Notes: a model not told the origin generated them from the sequence alone. A stretch of DNA of 23,211 bases from Didymodactylos carnosus (GCA_905250885.1 CAJNOQ010002663.1:1-23211); one strand, 5' to 3'. Shown: positions 8,330 through 18,159, counted from the stretch's first letter. Translations and numbers: made by a program.

Positions 8330-8864
8330 TTATTTTCTTAACGTTTTCGGTACGTCACTCAGAAAATATAGGAAAAAAGCAGCAACAAAGACTTTAATTC
8401 AATTAAATTCTGTACATTTATACGCATCTCTTCAACTGAGGGGCGTTTTGTCGCTCTTTATTCTGTACGTGTTACAGCACAAGCTCATTTATGGCTCCTG
8501 ACAAATTGCATTAATAAAGGTTACGAGAAGCTCGCCATCGGTAAGACGGAAAGTTCAAAAGACGCAAGTTTTTTTCTATTTTCACCACTTTCTTTTTCCG
8601 GTCCAACTTCTTCCGATTATTATCTAGCCATCACGGCAACCTTAGTGCCTCCTTCAGTACAAAAATGAAAAAGAAAGATACATCATGCGGTGGAAACAAA
8701 AATACAAGACAAACATGGATGTACAGTAGAAAAGTTGAACGGTTGTTTAGATATTTTTAACAAGTATAAAGTACATATAGCTACGAACGCGTACGAAAAT
8801 GATGCGTAGCTAGCGATTTTGTTTTTTCTGCCTGATTCGGTGCGATACAACTGTATTAGGTCAT
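8330..8864. other. non-coding or 3' flank
   Basis: A plus-strand 104-codon frame at 8187-8501 has no domain signature and overlaps the remnant above. The stretch up to 8864 is the 3' flank of the split membrane-protein exon. A second minus-strand frame continuing to 8683 is treated under that exon. Confidence 0.3.
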
Positions 8865-9048
8865 CTACAGAGAGAGATGTATCAGATGGGCCAGCGAAAG
8901 GTTTTGGCTGTGGGCTTGGAACTGAAGGGTCGTTAGCTGAATAGTGGGTGAAGATTGGGATGGTTGAGTATTTTTTTGACAACGTCTTTTATACAAGATA
9001 ATTGCTGCCCCCGTCAATATCAAACACGCAATAACTATGCTTAAAATG
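8865..9048 (-). pseudogene. membrane-protein exon, 3' part (split by insertion)
   Basis: The frame enters from the insertion site at 9048 with ILSIVIACLILTGAAIILYK, a clear single transmembrane helix, followed by the stop-transfer KRRCQK and a Ser/Pro/Gln-rich cytoplasmic tail, stopping at TAG 8865-8867. At an A7 run (T7 at 8971-8977 on the plus strand) the frame may have slipped. One extra A would instead give KKYSTIPIFTHYSANDPSVP and PSPQPKPFAGPSDTSLSV, an equally protein-like tail running to 8683. The other part of the exon lies 6.2 kb away at 15237-15319. The family is not recognised; the layout is that of a type I surface protein. Confidence 0.6.
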
Positions 9049-9050
9049 TA

Positions 9051-9399
9051 TCCAGGTCCAAAAAAACGGCCCGTTAACGGTCAATTAGCCTTCAGTAAAC
9101 GGTCACACAGAAAACGGCGCGTTAACATTATGAAAACGGCAAAAAACGCCCAGTAAACAAGCCGTTAACTTGCGGTTTTTAGTATGGCCGTTTCACGGTC
9201 CAAAGATCGTCTGAAAACGGTCAGTTAACGGTCACCGTTTACTGACCGTTTGCTGAGCTTTTCCAGGCTATTTATTATTCACACAGAAGTCCGTCATTAA
9301 CTGGCCATTAAAGGGCAGTTAACGGACAGTTTTTACGCCGTTTTTTACATACATGATTAGAGATGCTTTTGACCGTAAATAGGCCGTTAATGACCAGTC
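9051..9399 (+). repeat. family A left tip and ACGG-rich outer arm
   Basis: Dense runs of AACGG, ACGGTCA, CCGTTAAC and GTTAACGG in both orientations. Palindromic CCGTTAACGG occurs at the tip. 9290-9399 pairs with about 14534-14640 on the other arm. Repeated sub-terminal motifs of this kind are often transposase-binding sites; here that is inference. Confidence 0.7.
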
Positions 9400-9421
9400 C
9401 CAAGCAGAAAATCCCACATGA

Positions 9422-9710
9422 AAATATCTAGATATTTTATCGTTGTATTGGGCAATCCGACTATGAAATATCTAGGTATAGGTGTCACTTTTATTGGGTT
9501 ATCTAGATATATTGGGCATGGTATCTAGTTCATCCCGATATCATCTCAATATATTGGGATGCAAAAAAGGGCTGGTGTAGGGAGCTACAGTCCCCGATAT
9601 ATTGGTCTGTTACATCCCAATATATTGACTTATGTATCGATAGCATGGATGAAGGACGTTACATTCCTCAATTTATTGGTCTGTTATCGCCCAATATATC
9701 GACTCATGTA
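9422..9710 (+). repeat. family B inverted repeat, left arm
   Basis: Reverse complement of 10045-10330 with roughly 90-95% identity by eye, including GGGCTGGTGTAGGGAGCTAC and ATCGATAGCATGGATGAAGG. The spacer 9711-10044 contains sequence also found in the 17.4-kb copy. Confidence 0.85.
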
Positions 9711-10044
9711 TTGACAGCATGAAGGATGCTGTCTACATTGCGCCCCGGGATGCCTGTATGCAGACATCCTGCTTTCTGTAATATATTGGTCTATTATTGC
9801 TCAATATATTGACTTGATATGAATAAAAACTTTGTAAATTTATGGAGTATATGTGTTACATATATAGGTGCTGTGGCTGCAAAACAGAAAGGTGAATAAT
9901 CCGACCGTCGATATATCGAGCAATATATTGGGCAAGCTAGATATATTGGGTATGGTATTGGGTTATCTAGGTATATTGACTACTGTATTGGGATTACTTA
10001 GATAGGATTGCCCCATACTCGATACTTTTTATTCGCTTGGGAGA

Positions 10045-10330
10045 TGCATAGGTCGATATATTGGGCGATAACAGACCAATAAACTGAGGAATGTAACGTC
10101 CTTCATCCATGCTATCGATACATAAGTCAATATATTGGGATGTAACAGACCAGTATACCGGGGACTGTAGCTCCCTACACCAGCCCTTTTTTGCATCCCA
10201 ATATATTGAGACGATATCAGGATGCACTAGATACCATGCCCAATATATCTAGATAACCCAATAATAGTAACACATGTACCTAGTTATTTCATAGTAGGAT
10301 TGCCCAGTATCACAACAAAATATCTAGATA
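10045..10330 (-). repeat. family B inverted repeat, right arm
   Basis: Mirror of 9422-9710. After it, 10331-10551 resembles the right end of the 17.4-kb copy (GGGTTAGCTAGCTTG, CCCAATACTCAATACTTTC). Confidence 0.85.
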
Positions 10331-10551
10331 CTTCACAAGATTTCTTACTTGAACATGTGATAAATCTAACATCCAGATATATGGGGTAAAATATAGGGTT
10401 ATCTAGGTATATCGACTACTGTAGTGGGTTAGCTAGCTTGGATTGCCCAATACTCAATACTTTCTTTTTACTTGTATCTAGGTATATTGGGTATTGGATT
10501 GGGTTATCTAGGTAGGATTGCCCAACACTCGATACTTTTTATTCGCCTGAG

Positions 10552-11455
10552 GTTAACGGACCGTTTTTAGGCCGTTTTTTAGAACTTTATGCTACATCAA
10601 TTTTAGAATGTTTCATGACACATAGACTACTTGGGGGTAATTGGAGACACTCTTGGAAATTTTTGTTGGGTTTTTGCTATTTCTTGACCGTTTCTGATCT
10701 GAAAAACTTGCTATCATATTGGTCTCACACTACATGGGATATTAATTTAAATATGTTTTATGGACTAAGTTAAACTCAGAATTAATTATGATAACTAGAG
10801 ACTGACAGTTTTTATAAAATCTTCTGTTTATGGCTTACATAAGCATGTTCTCTACAGAATGCAAAAAGAATCATCTGAAAATCGTGTAAACTACGCAAGA
10901 TCACACCAAATTATCCGACATATGTCCCATTTCAAGGACACATATACAAGATGATATGACATTATGGAGAATTTGCGCTTGCCGCAAGATCAAAACTTCG
11001 AAACTTTCGTAGATTAGCCGTGCATTTGTAATTATATATTATCTATGTGTATAGGACTATTTAATATAGTGATCGAATATTGCGCTGTCTGGGATTTTTG
11101 GGATGTTTGGTATTTTTGGGATGTTTGGGGTTTTGGAGATTTTGGGGTGTTTTGGGATTTTTGGGATGTTTGGGATTTTGGGGTGTTTTGGGATTTTGGG
11201 GATGTTTGGGGACGCTGGTTTTTGAATTAAATCTTAGTTTTTTGTCAAATTGAGGATTTTTCGGGTTTTGGAGGTTGCCTGTAAAACCAATAAAGACTTT
11301 ATTGAAAAATCGGCGCCGGTCGATCCATGTAGTTCGGTGTCTAGTTGAAAATAAAACAAACCCGAACTCTCCAGCTTGAAGTATATTAAAAAACCTTGGG
11401 AAAAACTTCAGGACCGTTTCTTGATCTCTAGAAAACTCCTAAACCGTACGACACG
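10552..11455 (+). repeat. family A inner left arm
   Basis: Pairs with 13290-14534 in inverted orientation. Landmarks are TTTAGAATG...TTTCATGACAC, AAATTATCCGACATATGTC, the G/T-rich minisatellite, CGGCGCCGGTCGATCCATGT and CCTTGGGAAAAACTTCAGG. The left arm lacks about 370 bp found in the right arm between roughly 13680 and 14050. Confidence 0.8.
11085..11215 (+). repeat. G/T-rich minisatellite
   Basis: Short units GGGATTTTTGGGATGTTTG and GGGGTGTTTTGGGATTTTGG repeat about ten times, with many G3-G4 runs. A shorter complementary C-rich array sits at 13516-13558 in the other arm. The 61-codon frame (WDFWDVWDFGVFWDF) is an artefact of this repeat. Confidence 0.75.
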
Positions 11456-11769
11456 GAGACAAAACATTTTTTCGTTGCCGTAATCCATTAAACCTAACAT
11501 TTACGGAAAGTTTGACTAAAATCGGTTGTACGGTGTCAGAGATAATTCCAGAGGGGGAGTTAAACTTAAAGCACTCATTAACTAGATATATGTGACTTTC
11601 TCCATCAAAATACATAACGAACGGATCAATAAACTTCGAGAAATACGTCCATGTTAGACGATGGTGATCGATAGCTGACGCACACTCAGTTGATTATGCT
11701 TTTATTAGTAATGGTTTTTCAACACCTAATGTAGTACTTCATAGAATAAATTTGATACTGACAAAACGA
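11456..11769. other. loop of family A, unpaired
   Basis: No gene and no inverted partner seen. It contains CAGAGGGGGAGTTAAAC, partly echoed by CGAGGGGGAGTTAGGAG at about 12544-12560. Confidence 0.4.
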
Positions 11770-13285
11770 GATGTGTGGACAAACTGTCTAAAGACGAATT
11801 GACGAATCGTAATTTTTAAGCGTAAAAATGATGCAGCAATTCGCATTTTACTATTATTTGGCGAATTTTCAGTCAATTGATGCGAACTGTAACGAATTGG
11901 TACGGATACTCTTAAAAACGTTTACGAATTCGTAAACATGCGAATAGATCAAACATGATGTTCATCAATTCGCAAATAATTCGTAAAATTAGTTTACGAA
12001 TTCGTGTTCACTGCTTTTATAACTAGATTAATTCGTAAATACAAAGCAGCGAATTCGTGTTACGAACTGATCTAGCGGTTGAAAATAGATCCCCGAATTC
12101 GTCTCTTCGCATCGATTGGCATAGATCTCGCCTCAATTCGCCGTTATTTTTACGAATTCGTAAAATACGAAGTGATGTCAAGGACGAGAAACATCTTTCA
12201 CACAATTTTCTATCTTCTTCCTTGTCGTATTCAACATTCGACAAAACACGTTTGGCTTGTTCTGTAAATACTCACAGCCATCCTCACTGCCTCCCCCACC
12301 CGCACATGCACACAAAAAGGAGAGAGATTCCTCTCTATTTTGTTTCGCACAGATACATGTATTAATATAGTCTATTGTCACATTTTCTGATTTATACGAA
12401 AAATCTTTCAAATCTACTGTAGTATTTTAATTACCGGCCATCAACATAAAGTTATTACCGCTCCATAGAAATTTTGCGTTTTCCCCAGCAGAAATGGCCA
12501 ACAGTTTGACGGGTCGTAATAGAAGACCCAGGGCCTTCTAATACGAGGGGGAGTTAGGAGATTTGATACAGTTCACGTGGCAAATACATTTGGCGTATTT
12601 TACAAATTCGTACAAATAGCGGCGAACTGATATGAGAACTATGCGAAGATTTGCGAAGAAGCGATTCTATCTGATTTCACCATAAGTAAAAAATTTAAAG
12701 GTAGAACATGAGTTCGTATTTTACTAGCTCGTAAAACTATCGACGAATTGATGAAAGAATTGAACGAATTGATGCGAACAGATGATTCTTTGTTTTCTTA
12801 ATCTAACAGAAAAATTTCTTGTCCTTGATATCAATTCGCATTTTACGAATTCATAAAAATAACGGCGAATTGAGATAAGAAGTATGCGAATCGATGCGAA
12901 GAGACGAATCTATCTTTTTAACCTCATAGAAAAATTTCTCGACAATAAAATGCGAATTTACGAATTCGCCCGATATGCTTTGACATCTACGAATTCGTAA
13001 ACAGAATTCGTAAATTCGCATTTTATCATATTTTTGCCAATTTACGAATTTGTATACGAATTTTTGGGGACCAAAAAGATCATTTCACGAATTCGTTGAT
13101 AGTCGACCAATACAATTTACGAATTCATGGGTACCCGAAATTTGTTTCCGACGAATTCGTCCCAATTTACGAATTCGCAAAAGGAACAAAAGAAGCACCG
13201 TTTTGATTATTTTTTGATCATTTTTGTTACTTCGCATCAGTTGTGTGCATTGCGATGAATTACGAATTCGCAAAACAAACGTATA
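11770..13285. mobile_element. ACGAATTCGT foldback cluster (family C) in the loop
   Basis: The palindrome CGAATTCG occurs at 11925, 11997, 12050, 12094, 12153, 12961, 12990, 13088, 13152, 13170 and 13263, often extended to TTTACGAATTCGTAAA (11921-11936). Half-sites (ATTCGTAA, GCGAATTG) are far more numerous. A longer inverted repeat pairs about 12085-12190 with 12825-12925 (shared CGTCTCTTCGCATCGATT and CTCAATTCGCCGTTATTTTT), and a further diverged copy lies at 12595-12690. Frames here (12023-12411 and others) are repeat-derived or chance. The boundaries are approximate and no terminal duplication was identified. Confidence 0.6.
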
Positions 13286-13289
13286 GGAG

Positions 13290-14534
13290 TTTTTCAGAGA
13301 TCAAGGTCCAAAAACGGTCCTGAAGTTTTTCCCAAGGTTTTTTAATATACTTCAAGCTGGAGAGTTCGGGTTTGTTTTATTTTCAACTAGACACCGAACT
13401 ACATGGATCGACCGGCGCCGATTTTTCAATAAAGTCTTTATTGGTTTTACTGGCAACCTCCCAAAACCCGAAAAATCCTCAATTTGACAAAAAACTAAGA
13501 TTTAATTCAAAAACCGGCGTCCCCAAAAAACCCAAAAATCCCAAAACACCCAAAATATCGTAATATTTTATATAGTGGTATCTATCTTATAATAAAAGTT
13601 CTACATTTTTTTTCTGATTGCAGCAACATCTAAATTTCTAAACTTTACGACATTGCCGCAAGTGCAGTTCCTCCAAACTATGGATGATATGAAGTTGTGG
13701 ACAGCAGTAGGCATGCACCAGTTAAAAACTGTTGTTCGAGCTTCAGCGAAAATTGCTATAAGTCATCTATAAAGAATTACTCAGAGTCGCGAAACGTCGC
13801 ATTTTGTAGAGAAATATTTCTTCTTGAATACTCGGCTGTGAAAAGAAATCTGAAACTATTTCTAACAAAAATGTGAGCATTACGGATAACTTCGAAATAT
13901 TTCTATGTATAGGCGATTGTAATCCAAACATTTCTCTACAAAATGAGACATTCGGCGACTTTGAGTATTTCTTTATCGGAGGCTTATAACAATTTTTGGG
14001 AGTCACAAGTTGAATTGCGACATTGGCATAGCGTGTATACACAAGATGATATGAGTCCTTGAAATGTGACATACGTCGGATAATTTGGCGTTATCTTCCG
14101 TAGTTTTCACAATTACACGAGTGTCTCTATTTACCCTAGAGCATAAAAAGAATTTCTAGTTCTGTTGATTATATGCTCATTAGCTGAACGACTTTAAATG
14201 ATAATGAGCTCAAAACAATATGGTACATAGAGAGAAGTCCGGGCTATGAAATGAGGTATTTTTAAACTAATTATCTCCTGGATTTGGCTCAAAACTAGTC
14301 GAAAATTTCCAAAAGATTTTTACGTGAGCGTGTAAAAAACGTTCGGTCTACCACCGTGTTCCATAGCAAGCATTTCCGATCGAAAACGGTCAAGAAATGG
14401 CAAAAACAGAACGAAAATTTTCAAGAGTGTCTCTAATTACCCTGAAGTACTCCATGTGTCATGAAACATTGAAAAATCATTCTAAAGTTGCTTTAGCATA
14501 AAGTCCAAAAAAACGGTCTAAAAACGGTCCGTTA
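13290..14534 (-). repeat. family A inner right arm
   Basis: Inverted partner of 10552-11455. It carries extra sequence at 13680-14050 that includes a local hairpin (13767-13830 against 13918-13985) and a diverged copy of the coding-like fragment at 756-949 (MDDMKLWTAVGMHQLKT frame, with stops). Confidence 0.75.
13516..13558 (-). repeat. C-rich minisatellite, mirror of the G/T-rich one
   Basis: CCCCAAAAAACCCAAAAATC and CCCAAAACACCC units complement the array at 11085-11215 but with only a few units, so the two arms have changed copy number independently. Confidence 0.65.
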
Positions 14535-15236
14535 ACTGGCCATTAACGGCCTGTTTACGGTCAAAAGCATCTATAATCATGTATGTGAAAAACGGTCTAA
14601 AAACAGTCCGTTAACTAATCGTTAATGGCCTGTTTACGGTTTAAAGAATTCAATATGTGTGTCTTTCGTTTTTCCTCCATCAGATTTCACACTATGTAGC
14701 TGCACTGGAATAAATTGTATGTAAAGTAGTACGTCAGCTTACAAGCTTGAATAGCACTTTGATAGTGTTAGTTTTCGAACCGACATGGCCATATAGTTAC
14801 AGTGACAGACTGGCAAACACAAGTTCTGATGTTCGAATTTCGATATTTTCAAGTAAGGAAAAAAATTATAGTGGCGTTAGATGATGTGTATAGTCTAGTA
14901 CCTAGATTAGGTCGATTAGTGAGAAAGGGTAGATGCGGCAGATAAGTCAATATCATGAAGTCGGAGGAAATTGTTTTAGGAGTTAATATAACTTCTAAAA
15001 AACGGCCCGTTAACGTTCTCAAAACAACAAAAACGGCCAGTAAACGGTCAATAAACAGCCAGTAAATGGTAAGAAAACGTTTCGAAAAGGATCCGTAAAC
15101 GGTGAAAAACCGATTTATTCAAGACCCTAAAACCTTACGAGTTTTAGATTCTGAAAAAGGTCCGTTTACGGCACGTTAACTTACCATTAACGACCAATTA
15201 ACGGGCCGTTAACGGTGCCGTTTTCTTGGGTCTGGG
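14535..15236 (-). repeat. family A outer right arm and tip
   Basis: ACGG/GTTAACGG motifs at 14535-14640 and 14998-15236 with about 350 bp of less repetitive sequence between. That middle part has no obvious gene and no partner in the left arm. The tip ends CTTGGGTCTGGG next to TA. Confidence 0.7.
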
Positions 15237-15319
15237 TAAGAACTTGTAGGATGAGGTTTCAGCTGAATGCTGCCGAAGGTCCAGTTAAGCACATTTTGTC
15301 GCTGTGAAGCTAGCTGGTC
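15237..15319 (-). pseudogene. membrane-protein exon, 5' part (split by insertion)
   Basis: The exon follows the acceptor TTCTTTTCAG (15320-15329, minus) and is open for 27 codons to the insertion site, including QNVLNWTFGSIQLKPHPTSS with an N-glycosylation sequon (NWT). That is consistent with an extracellular stem just before the helix encoded at 8865-9048. The codon spanning the junction is TAC, using one TA. Further upstream exons are not identified; a candidate donor at 15419 would place a stop in frame. Confidence 0.55.
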
Positions 15320-15419
15320 CTGAAAAGAAGATCTGAACATATATTTGGATTCAGCTTGTCAAACTACATAATACGCCGCACCGGATGATTTGGTGTGATT
15401 TCATCCGTCTTTTGGTTAC

Positions 15420-15640
15420 CTAGGTGGAAAACAGTGGCTGTCCGAACGGGGAGGCACGCGGGGGTATCCCCCTCCTGCTTTTTAAAATTTTGAGAAAATT
15501 TTCTCCGTTTTTGTGGAAAAAAAGAAAACAGTTTTCTCCGTTTTTAGAGAAAATTCTGAAGTGATTTTCTCCGTTTTCTTCCGTTTTTACATATGATTTT
15601 TTACGAAAAACGGAGAAAACGCTCATTCTAAAGAGAAAAA
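15420..15640. repeat. 33-bp tandem repeat (TTTTCTCCG) cluster
   Basis: TTTTCTCCG occurs at 15499, 15532 and 15565, exactly 33 bp apart, with an inverted CGGAGAAAA at 15611-15619. In the minus frame this gives an 11-residue repeat (KNGENHFRIFS, KNGENCFLFFH, KNGENF). A GC-rich hairpin (GGGGGTATCCCCC, about 15461-15473) lies beside it. It looks like a small repeat element rather than a gene. Confidence 0.6.
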
Positions 15641-16860
15641 ATGCGAGTCAGAGGAACAGTTGAGCTCTAGAGCCATACAGCAAAGATGTCAGAAGTATTA
15701 TAACAGAGTCGAAGTGTAAAGTGAACGATTATTTATTGATTCATTTCGTCGCGATATGACACATATGCTTTACTACGATGTTTGTTTATTTACTTTTAGA
15801 AACCGAAGCGGAATAGCAGTACAATCAAACGCTTTTTGCTGTAGAAATTTGACAGAAAAATATAGACTACAAGTTTTTAAGTGACTTTCTCTAAATTTTA
15901 GATGTCTTAAACGATTGTATTTCAGTAATTTACATTATAGGCAACGTATTTGCAGACTTACTCAGTCCTAGCTGTCATAAATCTTCATGTTTTGAAAAAA
16001 TTGATTACTTTTTCTCCTTTGTATTTTGAAGCTTCCAAACATCTTTTTCAGATTCAGCATTGAAAACTGAATTAGGAAATGTGTTTTCGAAGTTCTCCAC
16101 ATATTACGTGGTCAGTGCAGAAAATTCGTTCCAAGCGGCCGGGAAAAAAGGATCTTTGTCGGGAAAACTGTCTCCTTGTTTTTCTTGAAAGATGGAACCT
16201 TGAATTTGACATCATTCGATCCGCCACATCGCGAAGCACAAACCCACATATCTTAGCATAGCTTTTATGACGTAGGATAAGATAGCTTGACAGAACACAA
16301 ACTGGACAGATCAGAACTTGATTTAAAAAGAAAAAACTGTTAGCCTAGAAAACCGGTTTTCTGTATATGATTATTAGAGAGATTACGAGTCCCATAGTCG
16401 TTTCTATCGCTAAGCACCACACAAATAGTTTGTATTCAAACGAACATTTAACGAAAAATTGAAACTGATATTTTTCGGCGGTTCACTGATGCGACGAAGA
16501 ACTGCTGTAAATAATTTGGATTCAGCAAAAGCTGTTAACAACGACACAATCGTAGTAAAATTACTCTGGTAATCTCACCATATACTGTTAAAGGGTCCTC
16601 CTCAGGTAAAAGCTTTCCTTGTCTTACATCCGATTTCGATGGCGCTTACTAATGATCACTGTCAAACTAACTTATGCTGGAAATTCGAAATCGCAACGTT
16701 GAAGCATTGGCGAGTTATTGCTTGTCAACGGGCAAAAATGTGCTCATAGCAAAAATGCCAAGGAAGATGCAGAAGCTGCGGGTGGTCTGAAATGAAAGTA
16801 GATACCTAAAGCAAAAATTTTGTCTGTAACGATTTTTTTAATTTCGCTGCGGTTCATACT
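15641..16860. other. no gene recognised
   Basis: AT-rich sequence. ATTCAGCATTGAAAACTGA (16052-16070) recurs at 23131-23149 and GACGTAGGATAAG (16270-16282) recurs at 6276-6288, so pieces of dispersed repeats are present. The 60-codon plus frame at 16079-16261 has no signature. Confidence 0.35.
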
Positions 16861-16865
16861 TGTTC

Positions 16866-17126
16866 CATCTAATCATCACACATATAGATCAACATAAGAG
16901 ATGATATTTCTGTCTACTCCTACTTCTGTTAGTTGAATTATGAATAGTAAATGTAGCAAACACAAATTTTAATTACAATTCTATTTCACGATCATTTCTT
17001 CATCACTGATGGTCAAATGATGGATAATAACTTTATTCTAGAAGCAAAGTGACCTAAGTTAATAGATATTTCAGGATGTTATGATAAAACAAAGGCTTTT
17101 CTTGTACGTGATATAGTATAAAACGT
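16866..17126 (+). repeat. dispersed repeat R1, copy 1
   Basis: Shares CATCTAATCATCACACATAT and GATGGATAATAACTTTATTC with 18160-18372 at about 97% identity over ~210 bp, and more weakly with 21688-21930. Beyond about 17080 the similarity continues only to the third copy (GTGATATAGTATAAAACG here, CATAGTATAGTGTAATC there). Confidence 0.8.
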
Positions 17127-17136
17127 ATCCGCATAT

Positions 17137-17446
17137 TGTTGGTTTCAGATATATTTTTAAAAATTTGATCAAAATTAATTTCTTTTCTTGTCTAAGATTG
17201 TCATCTGAAACTAATTATAATTCATCTCAATATTTTCTTCATTCTCCTTCGTGCTTTTTTATTCATCAGATACATATGAATCCATAGCGAATTTGAATTA
17301 TCTCCAGTGTACTTTAATTAAGAAACAAAAGAAATGAATTTGAATAAAGTTTCATAAATTATATACTTTTAATGTATCTAAACTCATTTTTTCAGAATCC
17401 ATAGCATTTCTTGTTTGTTGAACATACACACTGATTTCTATGCATG
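17137..17446 (+). repeat. dispersed repeat R2, copy 1
   Basis: About 300 bp nearly identical (~95%) to 20852-21168, including CTTGTCTAAGATTGTCATCT and CTCCAGTGTACTTTAATTAA. It is interrupted at its right end by a family B copy: GATTTCTAT is followed here by GCATGGTATC and by CTCATGAAAT in copy 2. Confidence 0.85.
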
Positions 17447-17964
17447 GTATCTAGTGCATCCCAATATCGTCTCAATATATTGGGATGCAAGAAAAGGCTA
17501 GTGTGATGAGCTACGGTTTCTGTTATAATGGTCTGTTATAGCCCAATATATCGACTCATGTATTGACAGCATATAGGATGCTGTCTACATCGCATCTCGG
17601 GATATTTCTTTGCAGACATGCTGCTTTCTGTAATATATTGGTCTACTATGGCTCAATATATTGACTTGATATGAATAAAAACTTTGTAAATTTATGGAGT
17701 GTATGTGTTACATATATAGGTGCTGTGGCTGTAAAACAAAAAGGTGAATAATCCGACCGTCGATATATCGAGTAATATATTGGGCAAGTTAGATATATTC
17801 GATATGGTATTGGGTTATCTAGGTATATTGACTACTGTATTGGGTTAGCTAGCTTGAATTCCCAATACTCAATACTTTCTTTTTACCTATCTAGGTATAT
17901 TGGATATTGGACTGGATTATCTAAATAGGGTCGCCCAATACCAGATACTTTTGTTCGCTTGGCA
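17447..17964 (+). mobile_element. family B (ATATATTGGG) element, second copy
   Basis: Collinear with 9523-9995 and then with 10394-10545, about 90% identical. It starts inside the arm (GGTATCTAGTGCATCCCAAT) and ends TTTTGTTCGCTTGG, matching the element end inferred at 10.03 kb. It lacks the left tip and the second arm, so it is truncated and has no foldback structure. It shows the simple order of the right end and implies that the 9.4-kb copy is rearranged. Confidence 0.75.
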
Positions 17965-18159
17965 GAAATAAATAGACATGCATGAATTATGTATTTTAAG
18001 AATTAAATCTTCATTTATGCACATTTCAGTTGTGACAGTGCGTGTTTCTCTTTTTCAACGAACAGAAAAATTGATAACTGAGAAAAATGTTACAGAACCG
18101 ATATATATAGAAAGGAAAAAGGTCGTTTGATGACTAAGACCGTTGTTTCACAGTTATTC

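Larger units (their letters stand above)
9400..10551. mobile_element. ATATATTGGG foldback element (family B), nested
   Basis: The insertion interrupts the left arm of family A. The arm reads GGCCGTTAATGACCAGT up to 9399 and resumes GTTAACGGACCG at 10552, while the uninterrupted right arm has GGCCAGTTAACGGACC (complement of about 14524-14539). The ends are CCCAAGCAGAAAA on the left and TATTCGCCTGAG on the right, loosely inverted. The interior is filled with CAATATATTGGG, ATCTAGATAT and GGGTTATCTAG motifs in both orientations. An inner end-like TTTATTCGCTTGGGA at 10029-10043 suggests that two insertions or a rearranged tandem are combined. No coding sequence is seen; the 77-codon frame at 9994-10227 is within the repeat. 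Confidence 0.75.
9051..15236. mobile_element. 6.2-kb TA-flanked foldback element (family A)
   Basis: The left tip TCCAGGTCCAAAAAAACGGC (9051) matches the inverted right tip CCCAGACCCAAGAAAACGGC (ends 15236) at 16 of 20 positions, and both continue into CCGTTAACGG. The element is flanked by TA on both sides (9049-9050, 15237-15238). Excising it with one TA restores an open frame in the interrupted exon, which independently confirms both borders. The arms (9051-9399 plus 10552-11455, against 13290-15236) are long inverted repeats of each other, apart from about 370 bp at 13.68-14.05 kb found only on the right. The outer parts consist of ACGG/GTTAACGG motifs. I see no transposase, so it is non-autonomous. 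TA duplication fits Tc1/mariner-like or related DDE transposases; the superfamily is unproven. Confidence 0.8.

Noticed and set aside
11045..11230. 61-codon frame rich in Trp, Phe and Gly
   Set aside because: It is the translation of the G/T-rich minisatellite and not a gene.
12023..12411. Several overlapping frames of 62-102 codons
   Set aside because: They lie in the ACGAATTCG repeat cluster on both strands and show no domain.
13767..14072. 101-codon minus-strand frame in the foldback's right arm
   Set aside because: It runs through a local hairpin, so its two halves are mirror images rather than a protein sequence.
9060..15236. CRISPR array, suggested by regular ACGG and GTTAAC words
   Set aside because: Spacing is irregular, motifs occur in both orientations, and the genome is eukaryotic with spliced genes.
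15320..15419. Intron with donor GTAACC at 15419 upstream of the split exon
   Set aside because: With the phase required downstream, the preceding exon would end in an in-frame TAG.
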